Shown piece by piece: positions 7,503-14,571 of a stretch of DNA of 16,829 nucleotides (position 1 is the first letter of the stretch; each line of letters begins with the position of its first letter). The translations under genes were made by a program, and so were the position numbers. The notes beneath the pieces were generated by a model. That model had not been told where the DNA came from. It saw nothing but the letters and a program-made list of their open reading frames with translations, and ran no database searches. The DNA comes from DAIRET01 sp036795455 (GTDB lineage Bacteria > Bacteroidota > Ignavibacteria > Ignavibacteriales > Ignavibacteriaceae), in contig DAIRET010000054.1 in NCBI GenBank assembly GCA_036795455.1, forward strand, positions 1-16,829. The letters run 5' to 3'.

Positions 7503-7621
7503 TTTATTCCCGTCTGCTTTAGCGGACGGGTAAATAAACAAATCACCCGCCCAATTTTCGGGCTTCAGCCCCATTTGATATGCGATTAATACAGTTAAAA
7601 CCGACGGCAATTATTACAATC
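7503..7621. repeat. Palindromic intergenic repeat, copy 2 (119 bp)
   Basis: The same element as 7339-7475 without the insert. CCCGTCTGCT/AGCGGACGGG (one G-T pair) forms a near-perfect hairpin with almost no loop. A GGGCTTCAGCCC hairpin and the conserved CGATTAATACAG tail follow. Most differences from copy 1 are transitions. It is probably a REP-like, non-autonomous repeat family dispersed in this genome. Confidence 0.8.
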
Positions 7622-7650
7622 AAGTCTTATCCCCTTCTTAAAAATTACAC

Positions 7651-7681
7651 TTGACTTTAACACAAACAAAAACTAAGTTTG
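7651..7681 (+). promoter_or_regulatory. Promoter-like site driving into the 41-bp tandem array
   Basis: TTG at 7651-7653 and TAAGTTTG at 7674-7681 are 20 bases apart. This is the best -33/-7 pair (TTTG-N19-TAnnTTTG type) in the window. Transcription would start near 7687 and run rightward through the tandem repeats toward the gene at 8286. Confidence 0.45.
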
Positions 7682-7824
7682 CATCAAATCAAAGTTTCGT
7701 CTTTATAAATAATTTAACGTCATGTTATAATAAAATGAGATGCACTTATTCCAGATCAACATTTACTCTTCCCGGAATTACAGCAAATCTTTTCTGCGTA
7801 AACCACCCGACAAAGAATCAGACC

Positions 7825-8048
7825 ATGAATACGAATAATCAGAATAAAAATATACTAATGCTAAATGGATGCGAATAACCTTAAATAAAAGTAAACTAAG
7901 CCTAAAAGGATGCGAATAAGCTCAAATAAAAGTAAACTATGCTTAAAAGGATGCGAATAATCTCAAATAAAAGTGAACTAAGCCTAAATGGATGCGAATG
8001 ACCTTAAATAAAGGTAAACTAAGCCTAAATGGATTGGGGAATCTTTAA
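7825..8048 (+). other. Chain of five overlapping 16-18 codon mini-ORFs within the tandem array
   Basis: Each repeat contains an ATG whose frame crosses into the next unit and stops just after that unit's ATG. The frames are 7825-7878 (MNTNNQNKNILMLNGCE), 7869-7919 (MRITLNKSKLSLKGCE), 7910-7960 (MRISSNKSKLCLKGCE), 7951-8001 (MRIISNKSELSLNGCE) and 7992-8048 (MRMTLNKGKLSLNGLGNL). Because 41 is not divisible by 3, each lies in a different frame from the last, and neighbours overlap by 10 bases (ATGCGAATAA). A stop beside an ATG allows reinitiation, and AAAGGA sits right against each ATG, too close for a normal SD. The frames survive in all units, even the decayed ones, but differences are mostly amino-acid-changing, so translation is unproven. 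Confidence 0.3.
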
Positions 8049-8071
8049 TTAAAGCCAAAATAAGGGGAAAT
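7827..8071. repeat. 41-bp tandem repeat, four good units plus degenerate ends
   Basis: Units begin (GGATGCGAAT) at 7867, 7908, 7949 and 7990, exactly 41 bases apart, and differ from each other at only a few positions. A decayed 40-base unit precedes them (7827-7866) and another decayed unit follows (8031-8071). The core words are AAATAAAAGTAAACTAAG and CCTAAAAGGATGCGAAT. There are no spacers, so this is not CRISPR. Fresh middle units with decayed edges are typical of arrays that grow by slippage or unequal exchange. Confidence 0.95.
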
Positions 8072-8115
8072 TACTTCAAATCGGTTGGAGTAAATCAAAA
8101 ATATTGCATGATTGC

Positions 8116-8147
8116 TCCCGGTATAATCATAATAACATATACCGGGA
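8116..8147. other. Perfect 10-bp inverted repeat (hairpin or operator)
   Basis: TCCCGGTATA (8116-8125) and TATACCGGGA (8138-8147) are exact inverse copies with a 12-base gap. No T-run follows on either strand, so it is not a standard terminator. It lies between the tandem array and the unknown gene at 8286, where it could be an operator or part of a long leader. Confidence 0.7.
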
Positions 8148-8285
8148 CAGTTGAGCTGAGATTAATCATTGTTCCGTGTTATAATCTTTATTTGCGGCTT
8201 TTAGAAATCTGATATCATACATGTGTTTCTTGAAGTAAAACTGTACAATAACAATATTTACAAACAAACAATGAGAGGATTTTTT

Positions 8286-8975
8286 ATGGGTGAAACAACG
8301 GAAAATCCGGTAGTTCCGGAACCGAAGTCAAAATCTGCAAAAGGTAATGTACCGATGGCAGATATTGATTTAGTTACAACGGCAAAAAATGTTGCTGAAA
8401 AATGGAAGAATGCTCCTAATCTTACCTTGATATGGAGTGATTCCAACAGGTTAGTTCAAATTGCTGCCAATTACGAGAATACATTAAACGTAAGAATAGC
8501 AGAAGGAAGCCGCAGACCAGAGGTTTCTTCAAAACTTAAAAATCTTGATAAACAGATTGACCTTGGCATCGGTTATATCAAAGATTATTTAAGGGAGCAA
8601 TACGGCAATGACGATAAAGCCCATTATTCGCAGTACGGTATCGCATTTTATTCCAAGTCCTATAAACTCCCCTCTGACCGTGATACACGTGCATCTTCTT
8701 TTACTCTTATTCTTGAGGCTCTTAATAGAGACGGATTTAATGATAAGAGTTACGGTAGAAGTTACTGGGAGAATATCCGTGATCAGTATATTCCGTTAAA
8801 GCAGGAAGCAATGGACATGGATGAATCGGTTGCAGGAAAAGTGAGCGAAAAAAATCTATTAAAAGATGAGATTAAGAAACATCTTTATGCATTAATAGAT
8901 TTACTTAAAGCAAACTACCCCGACACATATAAATCGGAGATGCGTGTTTGGGGCTTCCAAAAAGAGAAGTATTAA
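8286..8975 (+). CDS. Uncharacterised 229-aa, probably all-helical cytosolic protein
   Basis: I do not recognise a named family. ATG 8286 is chosen because AGAGGA (8274-8279) lies 6 bases upstream. Earlier in-frame starts (ATG 8271, and a non-ATG codon at 8223) lack an SD and add a non-conserved-looking leader. The protein opens with about 20 low-complexity residues (VVPEPKSKSAKG). A charged, helix-favouring body follows: NLTLIWSDSNRLVQIAANYE, then KLKNLDKQIDLGIGYIKDYL, and a Tyr-rich middle with SQYGIAFYSKSYKLP. The C-terminal helix is LLKDEIKKHLYALIDLLKAN. There is no signal peptide, membrane segment or cysteine. My impression is that similar proteins of unknown role occur in other Bacteroidota genomes. 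It is alone between a repeat-rich leader and a strong hairpin, next to an R-M system. Confidence 0.8.
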   Translation: MGETTENPVVPEPKSKSAKGNVPMADIDLVTTAKNVAEKWKNAPNLTLIWSDSNRLVQIAANYENTLNVRIAEGSRRPEVSSKLKNLDKQIDLGIGYIKDYLREQYGNDDKAHYSQYGIAFYSKSYKLPSDRDTRASSFTLILEALNRDGFNDKSYGRSYWENIRDQYIPLKQEAMDMDESVAGKVSEKNLLKDEIKKHLYALIDLLKANYPDTYKSEMRVWGFQKEKY

Positions 8976-8993
8976 AACTACTTGCATAGCTTA

Positions 8994-9025
8994 CAGTAGG
9001 GATTTCATTATCGAAGTCCCTACTG
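8994..9025. other. Long stable hairpin downstream of the unknown gene
   Basis: A 13-bp stem with one G-T pair (CAGTAGGGATTTC / GAAGTCCCTACTG) and a 6-base loop begins 18 bases after the stop at 8975. The following DNA (ACTATATTATTAG) is not a proper T-run, so it is either a poor terminator, a transcript-stabilising 3' hairpin, or a decayed repeat. Confidence 0.7.
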
Positions 9026-9133
9026 ACTATATTATTAGCAGAATGAAGATGATTGCAAAAATCAAAATATTCTTTAATTTTGGGTGGGTAAATGAATATT
9101 TGTATGGTCAAAAAAACGGTAATCAAAATAGTA

Positions 9134-9158
9134 TATACCCTATATTCTTGCGGGTATA
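9134..9158. other. 7-bp dyad upstream of the methyltransferase gene
   Basis: TATACCC (9134-9140) and GGGTATA (9152-9158) are inverse copies 11 bases apart, 30-55 bases before the GTG start. The position fits an operator or promoter-overlapping control site. No controller (C) protein gene is visible nearby, so self-control by the methyltransferase is possible but is only an inference. Confidence 0.4.
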
Positions 9159-9188
9159 CTGATATTATGCGTTAGTAAAAGGAAAAAT

Positions 9189-10163
9189 GTGAAAGTTAAA
9201 GAAACTCTATTCGAATATATTAAACACGACATTTCTCATAATGTAATCTGTGGGGATAGTCTTAAAGTTCTAAAAGGAATTGAAGACGGGAAATTTGATT
9301 TAATTATTACATCTCCCCCCTACAATGTTGGCAAATCGTACGAAACAAAGACAAGTATTGAAAAATATTTGGAAACACAAGAAGAAATAATAAATGAACT
9401 TGTAAGAACGCTTTCAGACAAGGGAAATCTTTGTTGGCAAGTTGGAAACTATGTGGACAAAGGTGAAGTTTTTCCTTTAGATATTTATTACTATAAGATT
9501 TTCAAAAAACATGGTTTGAAACTTCGTAACAGAATAATATGGCATTTCGGACATGGGCTTCACGCTTCAAATAGATTTAGCGGAAGATATGAGACAATTT
9601 TGTGGTTCAGTAAAACAAATGATTACATTTTTAATCTTGATAATGTTAGAGTACCGGCAAAATATCCAGGTAAACTTCATTTTAAAGGTGAGAAAAAGGG
9701 AATGCCATCCGGCAATCCTCTTGGTAAAAATCCAAGCGATATTTGGGAGATTATTGCACAAGATTGGGATACAGCAATATGGAATATCCCAAATGTTAAA
9801 TCTAATCATCCAGAAAAGACAGAACACCCTTGTCAATTTCCAATTGAATTGGTTGAACGTTGTGTACTTGCTTTGACAAATGAAAAAAGTTGGGTACTTG
9901 ATCCTTATGCAGGAGTAGGCTCCACAATACTTGCCTCAATAAAAAATAATCGTAATGCTATTGGAATTGAAAAGGAAAAAGAGTACTGTGAAATAGCTAA
10001 ACTAAGGATTAAAGACCTTATTGAAGGTAACTTAAAAATAAGACCAATAAACAAACCTATTCACAAACCATCTGTAAACGACAAAGTTTCTCAGGTTCCA
10101 AACGAATGGTTACAACTCGGATTGAAAAGTATAAACGGAAAGTATAACAAAATTAGTCAGTAA
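9189..10163 (+). CDS. Type II DNA methyltransferase (beta class, probably N4-cytosine), partner of BstYI-like enzyme
   Basis: A 324-aa AdoMet-dependent DNA methyltransferase. The catalytic motif TSPPYNVG (41-48) comes before the AdoMet-binding motif DPYAGVGST (238-246), the beta-class order. Motif X is EHPCQFP (212-218). T/S-SPP-Y is typical of N4-cytosine enzymes, but some N6-adenine enzymes share it. It should protect host DNA against the nuclease encoded 2 bases downstream. From that partner I infer the target RGATCY. The start is GTG at 9189, with AAAGGA 5 bases upstream; the overlapping ATG at 9187 is followed at once by a stop. A dyad lies in the upstream region. Confidence 0.92.
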   Translation: MKVKETLFEYIKHDISHNVICGDSLKVLKGIEDGKFDLIITSPPYNVGKSYETKTSIEKYLETQEEIINELVRTLSDKGNLCWQVGNYVDKGEVFPLDIYYYKIFKKHGLKLRNRIIWHFGHGLHASNRFSGRYETILWFSKTNDYIFNLDNVRVPAKYPGKLHFKGEKKGMPSGNPLGKNPSDIWEIIAQDWDTAIWNIPNVKSNHPEKTEHPCQFPIELVERCVLALTNEKSWVLDPYAGVGSTILASIKNNRNAIGIEKEKEYCEIAKLRIKDLIEGNLKIRPINKPIHKPSVNDKVSQVPNEWLQLGLKSINGKYNKISQ

Positions 10164-10165
10164 AA

Positions 10166-10783
10166 ATGAAAATAGCTCAGAAGTACTCACATTTGAACGG
10201 AGAAGAATATCTCATAGTTCACCATAAAAACCTTTACAAAGAAATCATTGAAACTATACAAAGCATTGATGCGTCAAAGTTTATGACCAAAGTAAGCAAG
10301 GAAAAAACAATGACCGGGAAGATGCTTTTTAGCCCAAAAGAGTTGAATAAAGCATTTAATGAAAGATTTAACAAACTTGGTTGGAATGAAAGTCGTTATC
10401 AATATTTCATAACAACGGACCAGAAAATACTACCAGAATTAATTATGTTACCATACAACAGACAAAAAGATTTTCTAATTTCAAAAGGGATTAAGGCTCC
10501 AATATCTTCATATAAGCAAACTGATTTTGTCAAAAACCAGATTGCGGTTGAAATTCAGTTTGGCAAATATGCTTTTGTAGCATTTGACTTATTCGTTAAA
10601 CATCTACTTTTCTATTCAGGTGGAGTTATAAATCTTGGAATTGAAGTGTTACCAACAAAGAAAATGCAATCTCAAATGAGTAATGGAATCGCATATTATG
10701 AGGGCGAAGTTTATAATGTATTAAGACACGGAAGAAATAATCCACCGGTTCCCCTTTTAATTTTAGGGATTGAACAAGATTAA
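10166..10783 (+). CDS. BstYI/BglII-family type II restriction endonuclease
   Basis: A 205-aa nuclease of the BglII/BstYI group of PD-(D/E)xK enzymes. The active-site pattern D120-x8-E129-x-Q131 (DFVKNQIAVEIQFGKY) matches my memory of BstYI (D119, E128, Q130) and BglII (D84, E93, Q95), where Gln replaces the usual Lys. Recalled BstYI sequence also matches along the length, at the N-terminal YSHLNG, the YKQTDFVK and KYAFVAFDLFVKH region and YYEGEVYNV. BstYI cuts R^GATCY, so that is the likely site. It follows the methyltransferase stop by 2 bases and probably depends on coupled translation, keeping nuclease below methylase. It is full length with no frameshift, so probably active. Confidence 0.93.
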   Translation: MKIAQKYSHLNGEEYLIVHHKNLYKEIIETIQSIDASKFMTKVSKEKTMTGKMLFSPKELNKAFNERFNKLGWNESRYQYFITTDQKILPELIMLPYNRQKDFLISKGIKAPISSYKQTDFVKNQIAVEIQFGKYAFVAFDLFVKHLLFYSGGVINLGIEVLPTKKMQSQMSNGIAYYEGEVYNVLRHGRNNPPVPLLILGIEQD

Positions 10784-10955
10784 TAACACCTATATACTAT
10801 TAAAGTGTATATGTAATAATGGTTTCAATGGGTATTCAAGAGCTGTAGCCTGCTCAACAATAAAGCAATAGATCAATCCCCTCCTTTCAATCTTTCATAC
10901 GTTTTTCGCATTGGTTATATTGCTGCATAAAATTATAGAAATTGGAGAAAAGAAA

Positions 10956-11723
10956 TTGAAAATTCTTGTCAGCAACGACGACGGTATAGACTCAATCGGC
11001 ATATACGAACTTGTAAAAGCATTAAAAGAAATCGGGGATGTTACAGTAGTAGCTCCATGGAAAGAACAGAGCGCAGTAGGACATGCAATAACAATGAAAG
11101 TCCCGCTAAGAGTAATAAGATATTATAGAAACGGTGATTTTTTCGGTTATGCTGTTGACGGTACACCCGCTGACTGTGTTAAGATGGGAATAAGAAACAT
11201 AATGGGAGAATCGCCGGACGTTGTTGTTTCAGGGATTAATCACGGCTCAAACACTGCAATAAATACAATCTATTCAGGTACTGTTTCTGCTGCACGGGAA
11301 GCCGCAATAATGGAAGTGCCATCGATTGCTATTTCAGTTACAAATCACGCGGCAACTCACTTTCAGTATGCAGGCAAAGTAGCACAAATGCTGGCAATAC
11401 AACTTGTGAAGAATAAAATCAAACCGGGTACTTTTTTGAATGTGAACGTTCCCGACCTTGAAGAAAAAGATATTAAAGGAATACTACTTACAAAGCAGGG
11501 GAAATCCAAATGGGACGATATTTATGAAAAACGACAGGACCCGTACGGAAGAGATTATTACTGGTTGACCGGCAATCTTGTTGAACTTGACGAAAACCTT
11601 GAAATTGACCAATACGCAATTAAAAATGATTACGTTTCAGTTTCACCGCTTCACTTCGATACAACCGATTATGATACTTATAAGCAGTTGCTGAAGTGGG
11701 ACATTTCCAACCTTAAAACTTAA
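10956..11723 (+). CDS. surE: 5'/3'-nucleotidase SurE
   Basis: Removes phosphate from nucleoside 5'- and 3'-monophosphates; a metal-dependent stationary-phase survival protein. From TTG at 10956 the protein is 255 aa with the canonical N-terminus MKILVSNDDGI. Metal ligands are D8, D9, S39 (EQSAVG) and N95 (SGINHGSN). Other family motifs are VDGTPADCVK (67-76) and YSGTVSAAREA (106-116). GGAG at 10944-10947 lies 8 bases before the TTG. An upstream in-frame TTG (10911) would add 15 residues not found in the family. The 172 bases after the restriction gene contain only a short weak inverted repeat. The stop is 5 bases before the next ATG, so the three downstream genes look like one operon. Confidence 0.96.
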   Translation: MKILVSNDDGIDSIGIYELVKALKEIGDVTVVAPWKEQSAVGHAITMKVPLRVIRYYRNGDFFGYAVDGTPADCVKMGIRNIMGESPDVVVSGINHGSNTAINTIYSGTVSAAREAAIMEVPSIAISVTNHAATHFQYAGKVAQMLAIQLVKNKIKPGTFLNVNVPDLEEKDIKGILLTKQGKSKWDDIYEKRQDPYGRDYYWLTGNLVELDENLEIDQYAIKNDYVSVSPLHFDTTDYDTYKQLLKWDISNLKT

Positions 11724-11728
11724 TATTG

Positions 11729-13876
11729 ATGTTCAACATCGAAAGCATAGGACTTTCATTAAGCTTTAACTGGCTTTATTTATTATTGCTGGCGGTAATA
11801 GCAGTAGTCTACACATTTTATGTATATAGATTTACAATCCCGGTAGTAAGCAAACCATTGAAATATCTTCTTTCTTTTTTTAGAGCGGGGTCATTTTTAC
11901 TTCTATTATTTCTAATCTTTGAACCGATTGTTACTTTAACACAAAAAGAAACAATCCAGCCGGTGAACCTTGTATTTGTGGATAACTCATCTTCTATTAA
12001 AATTAAAGACGGGAGCAACCGGGAAGAAACAGTAAAAAACTTCTTAACTGATTTCACTAAAAATGATTTAAGTTCATCTTCAGAGTTTTACAGTTTCGGA
12101 GCAAAAGTAAATCAACTGGAAAACAGCGGGAATGAAAGATTATCTTTCAATGAGCCTACAACAAATCTTCTATCGGTTTTTAACTCAATTGATAAAAATA
12201 AAAATATCGCTTCAATTTCGATAATTTCGGATGGTGTAATAACTGAAGGAACAAACCCTGTAAATTTGGCTGAAAGGCTTGGAGTACCGGTGTTTACAAT
12301 CGGAGTCGGTGATTCATCAAACAGAAATGACGTATCCGTTCAAAATGTTTTGTTTAATGAATATATCTATGCCGGAACATCAACGGGCATTGTATCGGTA
12401 ATTCAAAACAAAGGATACAGCGATAAAGGAGCTAAAATTACACTTACGGAAGATAATATAATTCTGGAAGAGAAAAACATAGTTTTAAGTCCGGCAGGAA
12501 CGCAGAATATTAATTTCGATTATACTCCGTCCTTACAAGGAGAGAAGAAGTTATCTGTAAGCATCTCCCCGCTTCAAGGTGAGTATACAACAGCGAATAA
12601 CAACAGAGTTTTTTACGTTAATGTACTTAGTAACAAAATAAAAGTACTGCTTATTTCAGGATTACCTTCGAATGATCATTCATTCATTAAGAATGCTCTG
12701 GAGGCGGATACGAATTTTACTGTAAATTCGATTATTCAAACCGGGAGAGGTAGATATTTCGGTAATCCGAATGTTTCAAAGCTGGTTGATAGTGCAGACA
12801 TTTTCTTTTTGATACACTTCCCTACTGCTGAAACAAATACCGAATTAATGAATAATATTTCTACGCAGGTAAAGGAAAAGAAGAAACCGTTTTTTCTACT
12901 ATTGTCGGAAAGTATTGATAACAACAAGTTGAATATACTGCAACCCGAAATTCCGATTACTGTAAGAAGAGTGGTTCCGGGTTCTATAGAAGTACAACCC
13001 AATGTACTTGAAAATGAATCGAAGAACCCTATACTACAGCATAGCGGAATGAATGTACTTCAAAATTGGAATAATCTTCCGCCTGTGTATATGCCGCGAT
13101 GGGAATTCCAATCCAAACCTGAAAGCGAAATACTTTCTTTAACTAAGGTGAATAATGTAAACATAAATACACCTTTAATCGTAACGAGAAGGTTAGGTTC
13201 AAAGAGGTCTATTTCAGTTACCGCAAGTGATATTTGGCGGTGGAAACTTCAAAGAGCTAATGCTAATATAGATTTGTTTGACAGGTTTATTCTTAATTCT
13301 GTTAAATGGCTAAATGCAAAGGATGAAAGAAAACAGGTGCGAATTGCAACTTCAAAGAAGATTTATTCGGCAGGTGAAGTCGTTCAATTCATCGCAGAAG
13401 TTTATGATGAGAGTTTTAATCCCGTGAATGACTCTGAAGTAAAATTGAAAATTCGTAACAGGGAAGAAGAGTATGTAGTGAACCTTATTTCTGCTGGAAA
13501 CGGTATTTATGAGGGTATACTCGAATCTGCCAAGAGCGGTGATTACTCATTTAGCGGTGAAGCAGCTCTTAACAGGAAAAAACTCGGTACGGATGCGGGT
13601 CGCTTCAACATAGGAGACCAGGATATTGAACTAATTAACCCGGTACTTGATGCAGATTTATTGAAGCTGCTCTCAATGCGGACAAAGGGAAAGTTTTATT
13701 ATAACAGCGAATACAAACAGCTTTTTGATGAACTTAAAAAGATTAATGAAAAAGCATCTAAAGAAAGACTTAATATTTCGGAAATATCTCTCTGGTCGAA
13801 TGAATGGGCTTTAATACTACTCATCCTTTTATTTGCTATGGAATGGTTTATACGAAAACGGGAGGGGATGTTGTAA
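11729..13876 (+). CDS. Membrane-anchored VWA-domain protein (BatA-like N-terminus)
   Basis: A 715-aa envelope protein of unknown exact role. Two N-terminal membrane helices (about 14-33 and 45-66) are followed by a von Willebrand A-like domain. Its metal site is visible as DNSSS (85-89, the DxSxS pattern), a TT in NEPTTNLL and the D of ISDGVI. Next come a beta-rich, CARDB-like stretch (GDSSNRNDVSVQNVLFNEYI onward) and an alpha/beta region starting KVLLISGLPSNDHSF that resembles a class I glutamine-amidotransferase fold. A second beta domain follows (KKIYSAGEVVQFIAEVYDES). A single C-terminal helix (about 692-708) precedes a basic tail. Helix, VWA, ectodomain, helix is a common Bacteroidota architecture. 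ATG 11729 is preferred to TTG 11726; no good SD is seen, so coupling to surE is likely. Confidence 0.85.
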   Translation: MFNIESIGLSLSFNWLYLLLLAVIAVVYTFYVYRFTIPVVSKPLKYLLSFFRAGSFLLLLFLIFEPIVTLTQKETIQPVNLVFVDNSSSIKIKDGSNREETVKNFLTDFTKNDLSSSSEFYSFGAKVNQLENSGNERLSFNEPTTNLLSVFNSIDKNKNIASISIISDGVITEGTNPVNLAERLGVPVFTIGVGDSSNRNDVSVQNVLFNEYIYAGTSTGIVSVIQNKGYSDKGAKITLTEDNIILEEKNIVLSPAGTQNINFDYTPSLQGEKKLSVSISPLQGEYTTANNNRVFYVNVLSNKIKVLLISGLPSNDHSFIKNALEADTNFTVNSIIQTGRGRYFGNPNVSKLVDSADIFFLIHFPTAETNTELMNNISTQVKEKKKPFFLLLSESIDNNKLNILQPEIPITVRRVVPGSIEVQPNVLENESKNPILQHSGMNVLQNWNNLPPVYMPRWEFQSKPESEILSLTKVNNVNINTPLIVTRRLGSKRSISVTASDIWRWKLQRANANIDLFDRFILNSVKWLNAKDERKQVRIATSKKIYSAGEVVQFIAEVYDESFNPVNDSEVKLKIRNREEEYVVNLISAGNGIYEGILESAKSGDYSFSGEAALNRKKLGTDAGRFNIGDQDIELINPVLDADLLKLLSMRTKGKFYYNSEYKQLFDELKKINEKASKERLNISEISLWSNEWALILLILLFAMEWFIRKREGML

Positions 13877-13878
13877 CA

Positions 13879-14568
13879 ATGCTGGGTAATCTGCTGACAG
13901 TTTTTTTGAATTTTTTCATTCCGCAGTTATGTCAAAACTGCAACAACAAACTCCAAACGGATGAGAAAGTATTATGCAAAGAATGTCTCCACTCAATTTT
14001 GCCCGCCGATGATTTCAGACTAACAGCAGAGTATAACAAAAAGTTTTTTCAAAAAGGATTTATAAGCGGGTTCTATTCCCCTTTTTTATTTGAAAAGGAA
14101 GGTGTACTTCAAAATGTACTACATAACTTGAAGTACAAAAAACGATTTCAAAACGGAATTTATCTCGGTGAACTATTAGGTATTTTTTTAAGGAAGAACC
14201 GCCCGGAATGGAAATTCGATTTGATCATTCCCATTCCATTGCACCGGTTAAAAAAAGCTGAACGAGGTTATAATCAATCCTTTTACATTTCAAAAGGAAT
14301 TAAAAAGGTTATGCAAATACCTGTAAATACTAAAGTTGTTAAAAGAATCCGTTATACCGAAACGCAGACTACAATGAGCAAAACAGAACGCGAAAACAAC
14401 ATCGCTGATGCTTTCAAAGTAGTTAAGATTAAAGACATTGAAGGAAAGAGAATTCTTCTTGTTGATGACGTTATTACTACAGGAGCAACTGTGAATGAAT
14501 GTAGTAAAGCACTCATTAATTCAGGTGCGGCAAAAGTGTATGCGGTATCAATCAGTCTTGCTGATTAA
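13879..14568 (+). CDS. comF: ComF-family phosphoribosyltransferase-like protein
   Basis: 229 aa from ATG 13879, two bases after the preceding stop, with GGAGGGG at 13861-13867. The N-terminal zinc finger has C18, C21, C33 and C36. A type I phosphoribosyltransferase fold follows, with IPIPLHRLKKAERGYNQS (117-134) and the PRPP loop ILLVDDVITTGAT (192-204). This is the standard ComF/GntX layout. ComF is needed for DNA uptake in several naturally competent bacteria, probably linking to PriA or the uptake machinery, but its enzyme activity is not settled. It is the last gene of the surE operon. Its stop is 3 bases from the stop of the convergent argS, leaving no room for a dedicated terminator. 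Confidence 0.95.
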   Translation: MLGNLLTVFLNFFIPQLCQNCNNKLQTDEKVLCKECLHSILPADDFRLTAEYNKKFFQKGFISGFYSPFLFEKEGVLQNVLHNLKYKKRFQNGIYLGELLGIFLRKNRPEWKFDLIIPIPLHRLKKAERGYNQSFYISKGIKKVMQIPVNTKVVKRIRYTETQTTMSKTERENNIADAFKVVKIKDIEGKRILLVDDVITTGATVNECSKALINSGAAKVYAVSISLAD

Positions 14569-14571
14569 TTC

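Larger units (their letters stand above)
7243..8285. other. One-kilobase gene-poor intergenic region of the accessory island
   Basis: It holds, in order: a weak punA terminator, two palindromic repeats, a promoter-like site, the 41-bp tandem array with mini-ORFs, a 10-bp inverted repeat, and an AT-rich stretch with a lone TATAAT (8180-8185) that lacks a matching -35. No ordinary gene is supported here. Confidence 0.8.

Noticed and set aside
7651..7878. A 75-codon frame starting at TTG
   Set aside because: No SD, low complexity, and its start coincides with the promoter-like -33 box. Its end is the first mini-ORF of the tandem array, which is the better reading.
7827..8071. CRISPR array
   Set aside because: Units are contiguous at 41 bases with no variable spacers, and no cas genes are nearby.
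8944..9162. 72-codon frame between the unknown gene and the methyltransferase
   Set aside because: It overlaps the end of the unknown gene, crosses the 13-bp hairpin, has no SD and no recognisable pattern. The opposite-strand frame 8905-9126 is no better.
10911..10955. N-terminal extension of SurE from an upstream TTG
   Set aside because: The canonical SurE N-terminus starts at 10956, which has the SD; the extra 15 residues do not fit the family.
13804..13878. Extended start of ComF inside the VWA gene
   Set aside because: ATG 13879 follows the VWA stop, has GGAGGGG upstream and gives the normal distance to the zinc finger.
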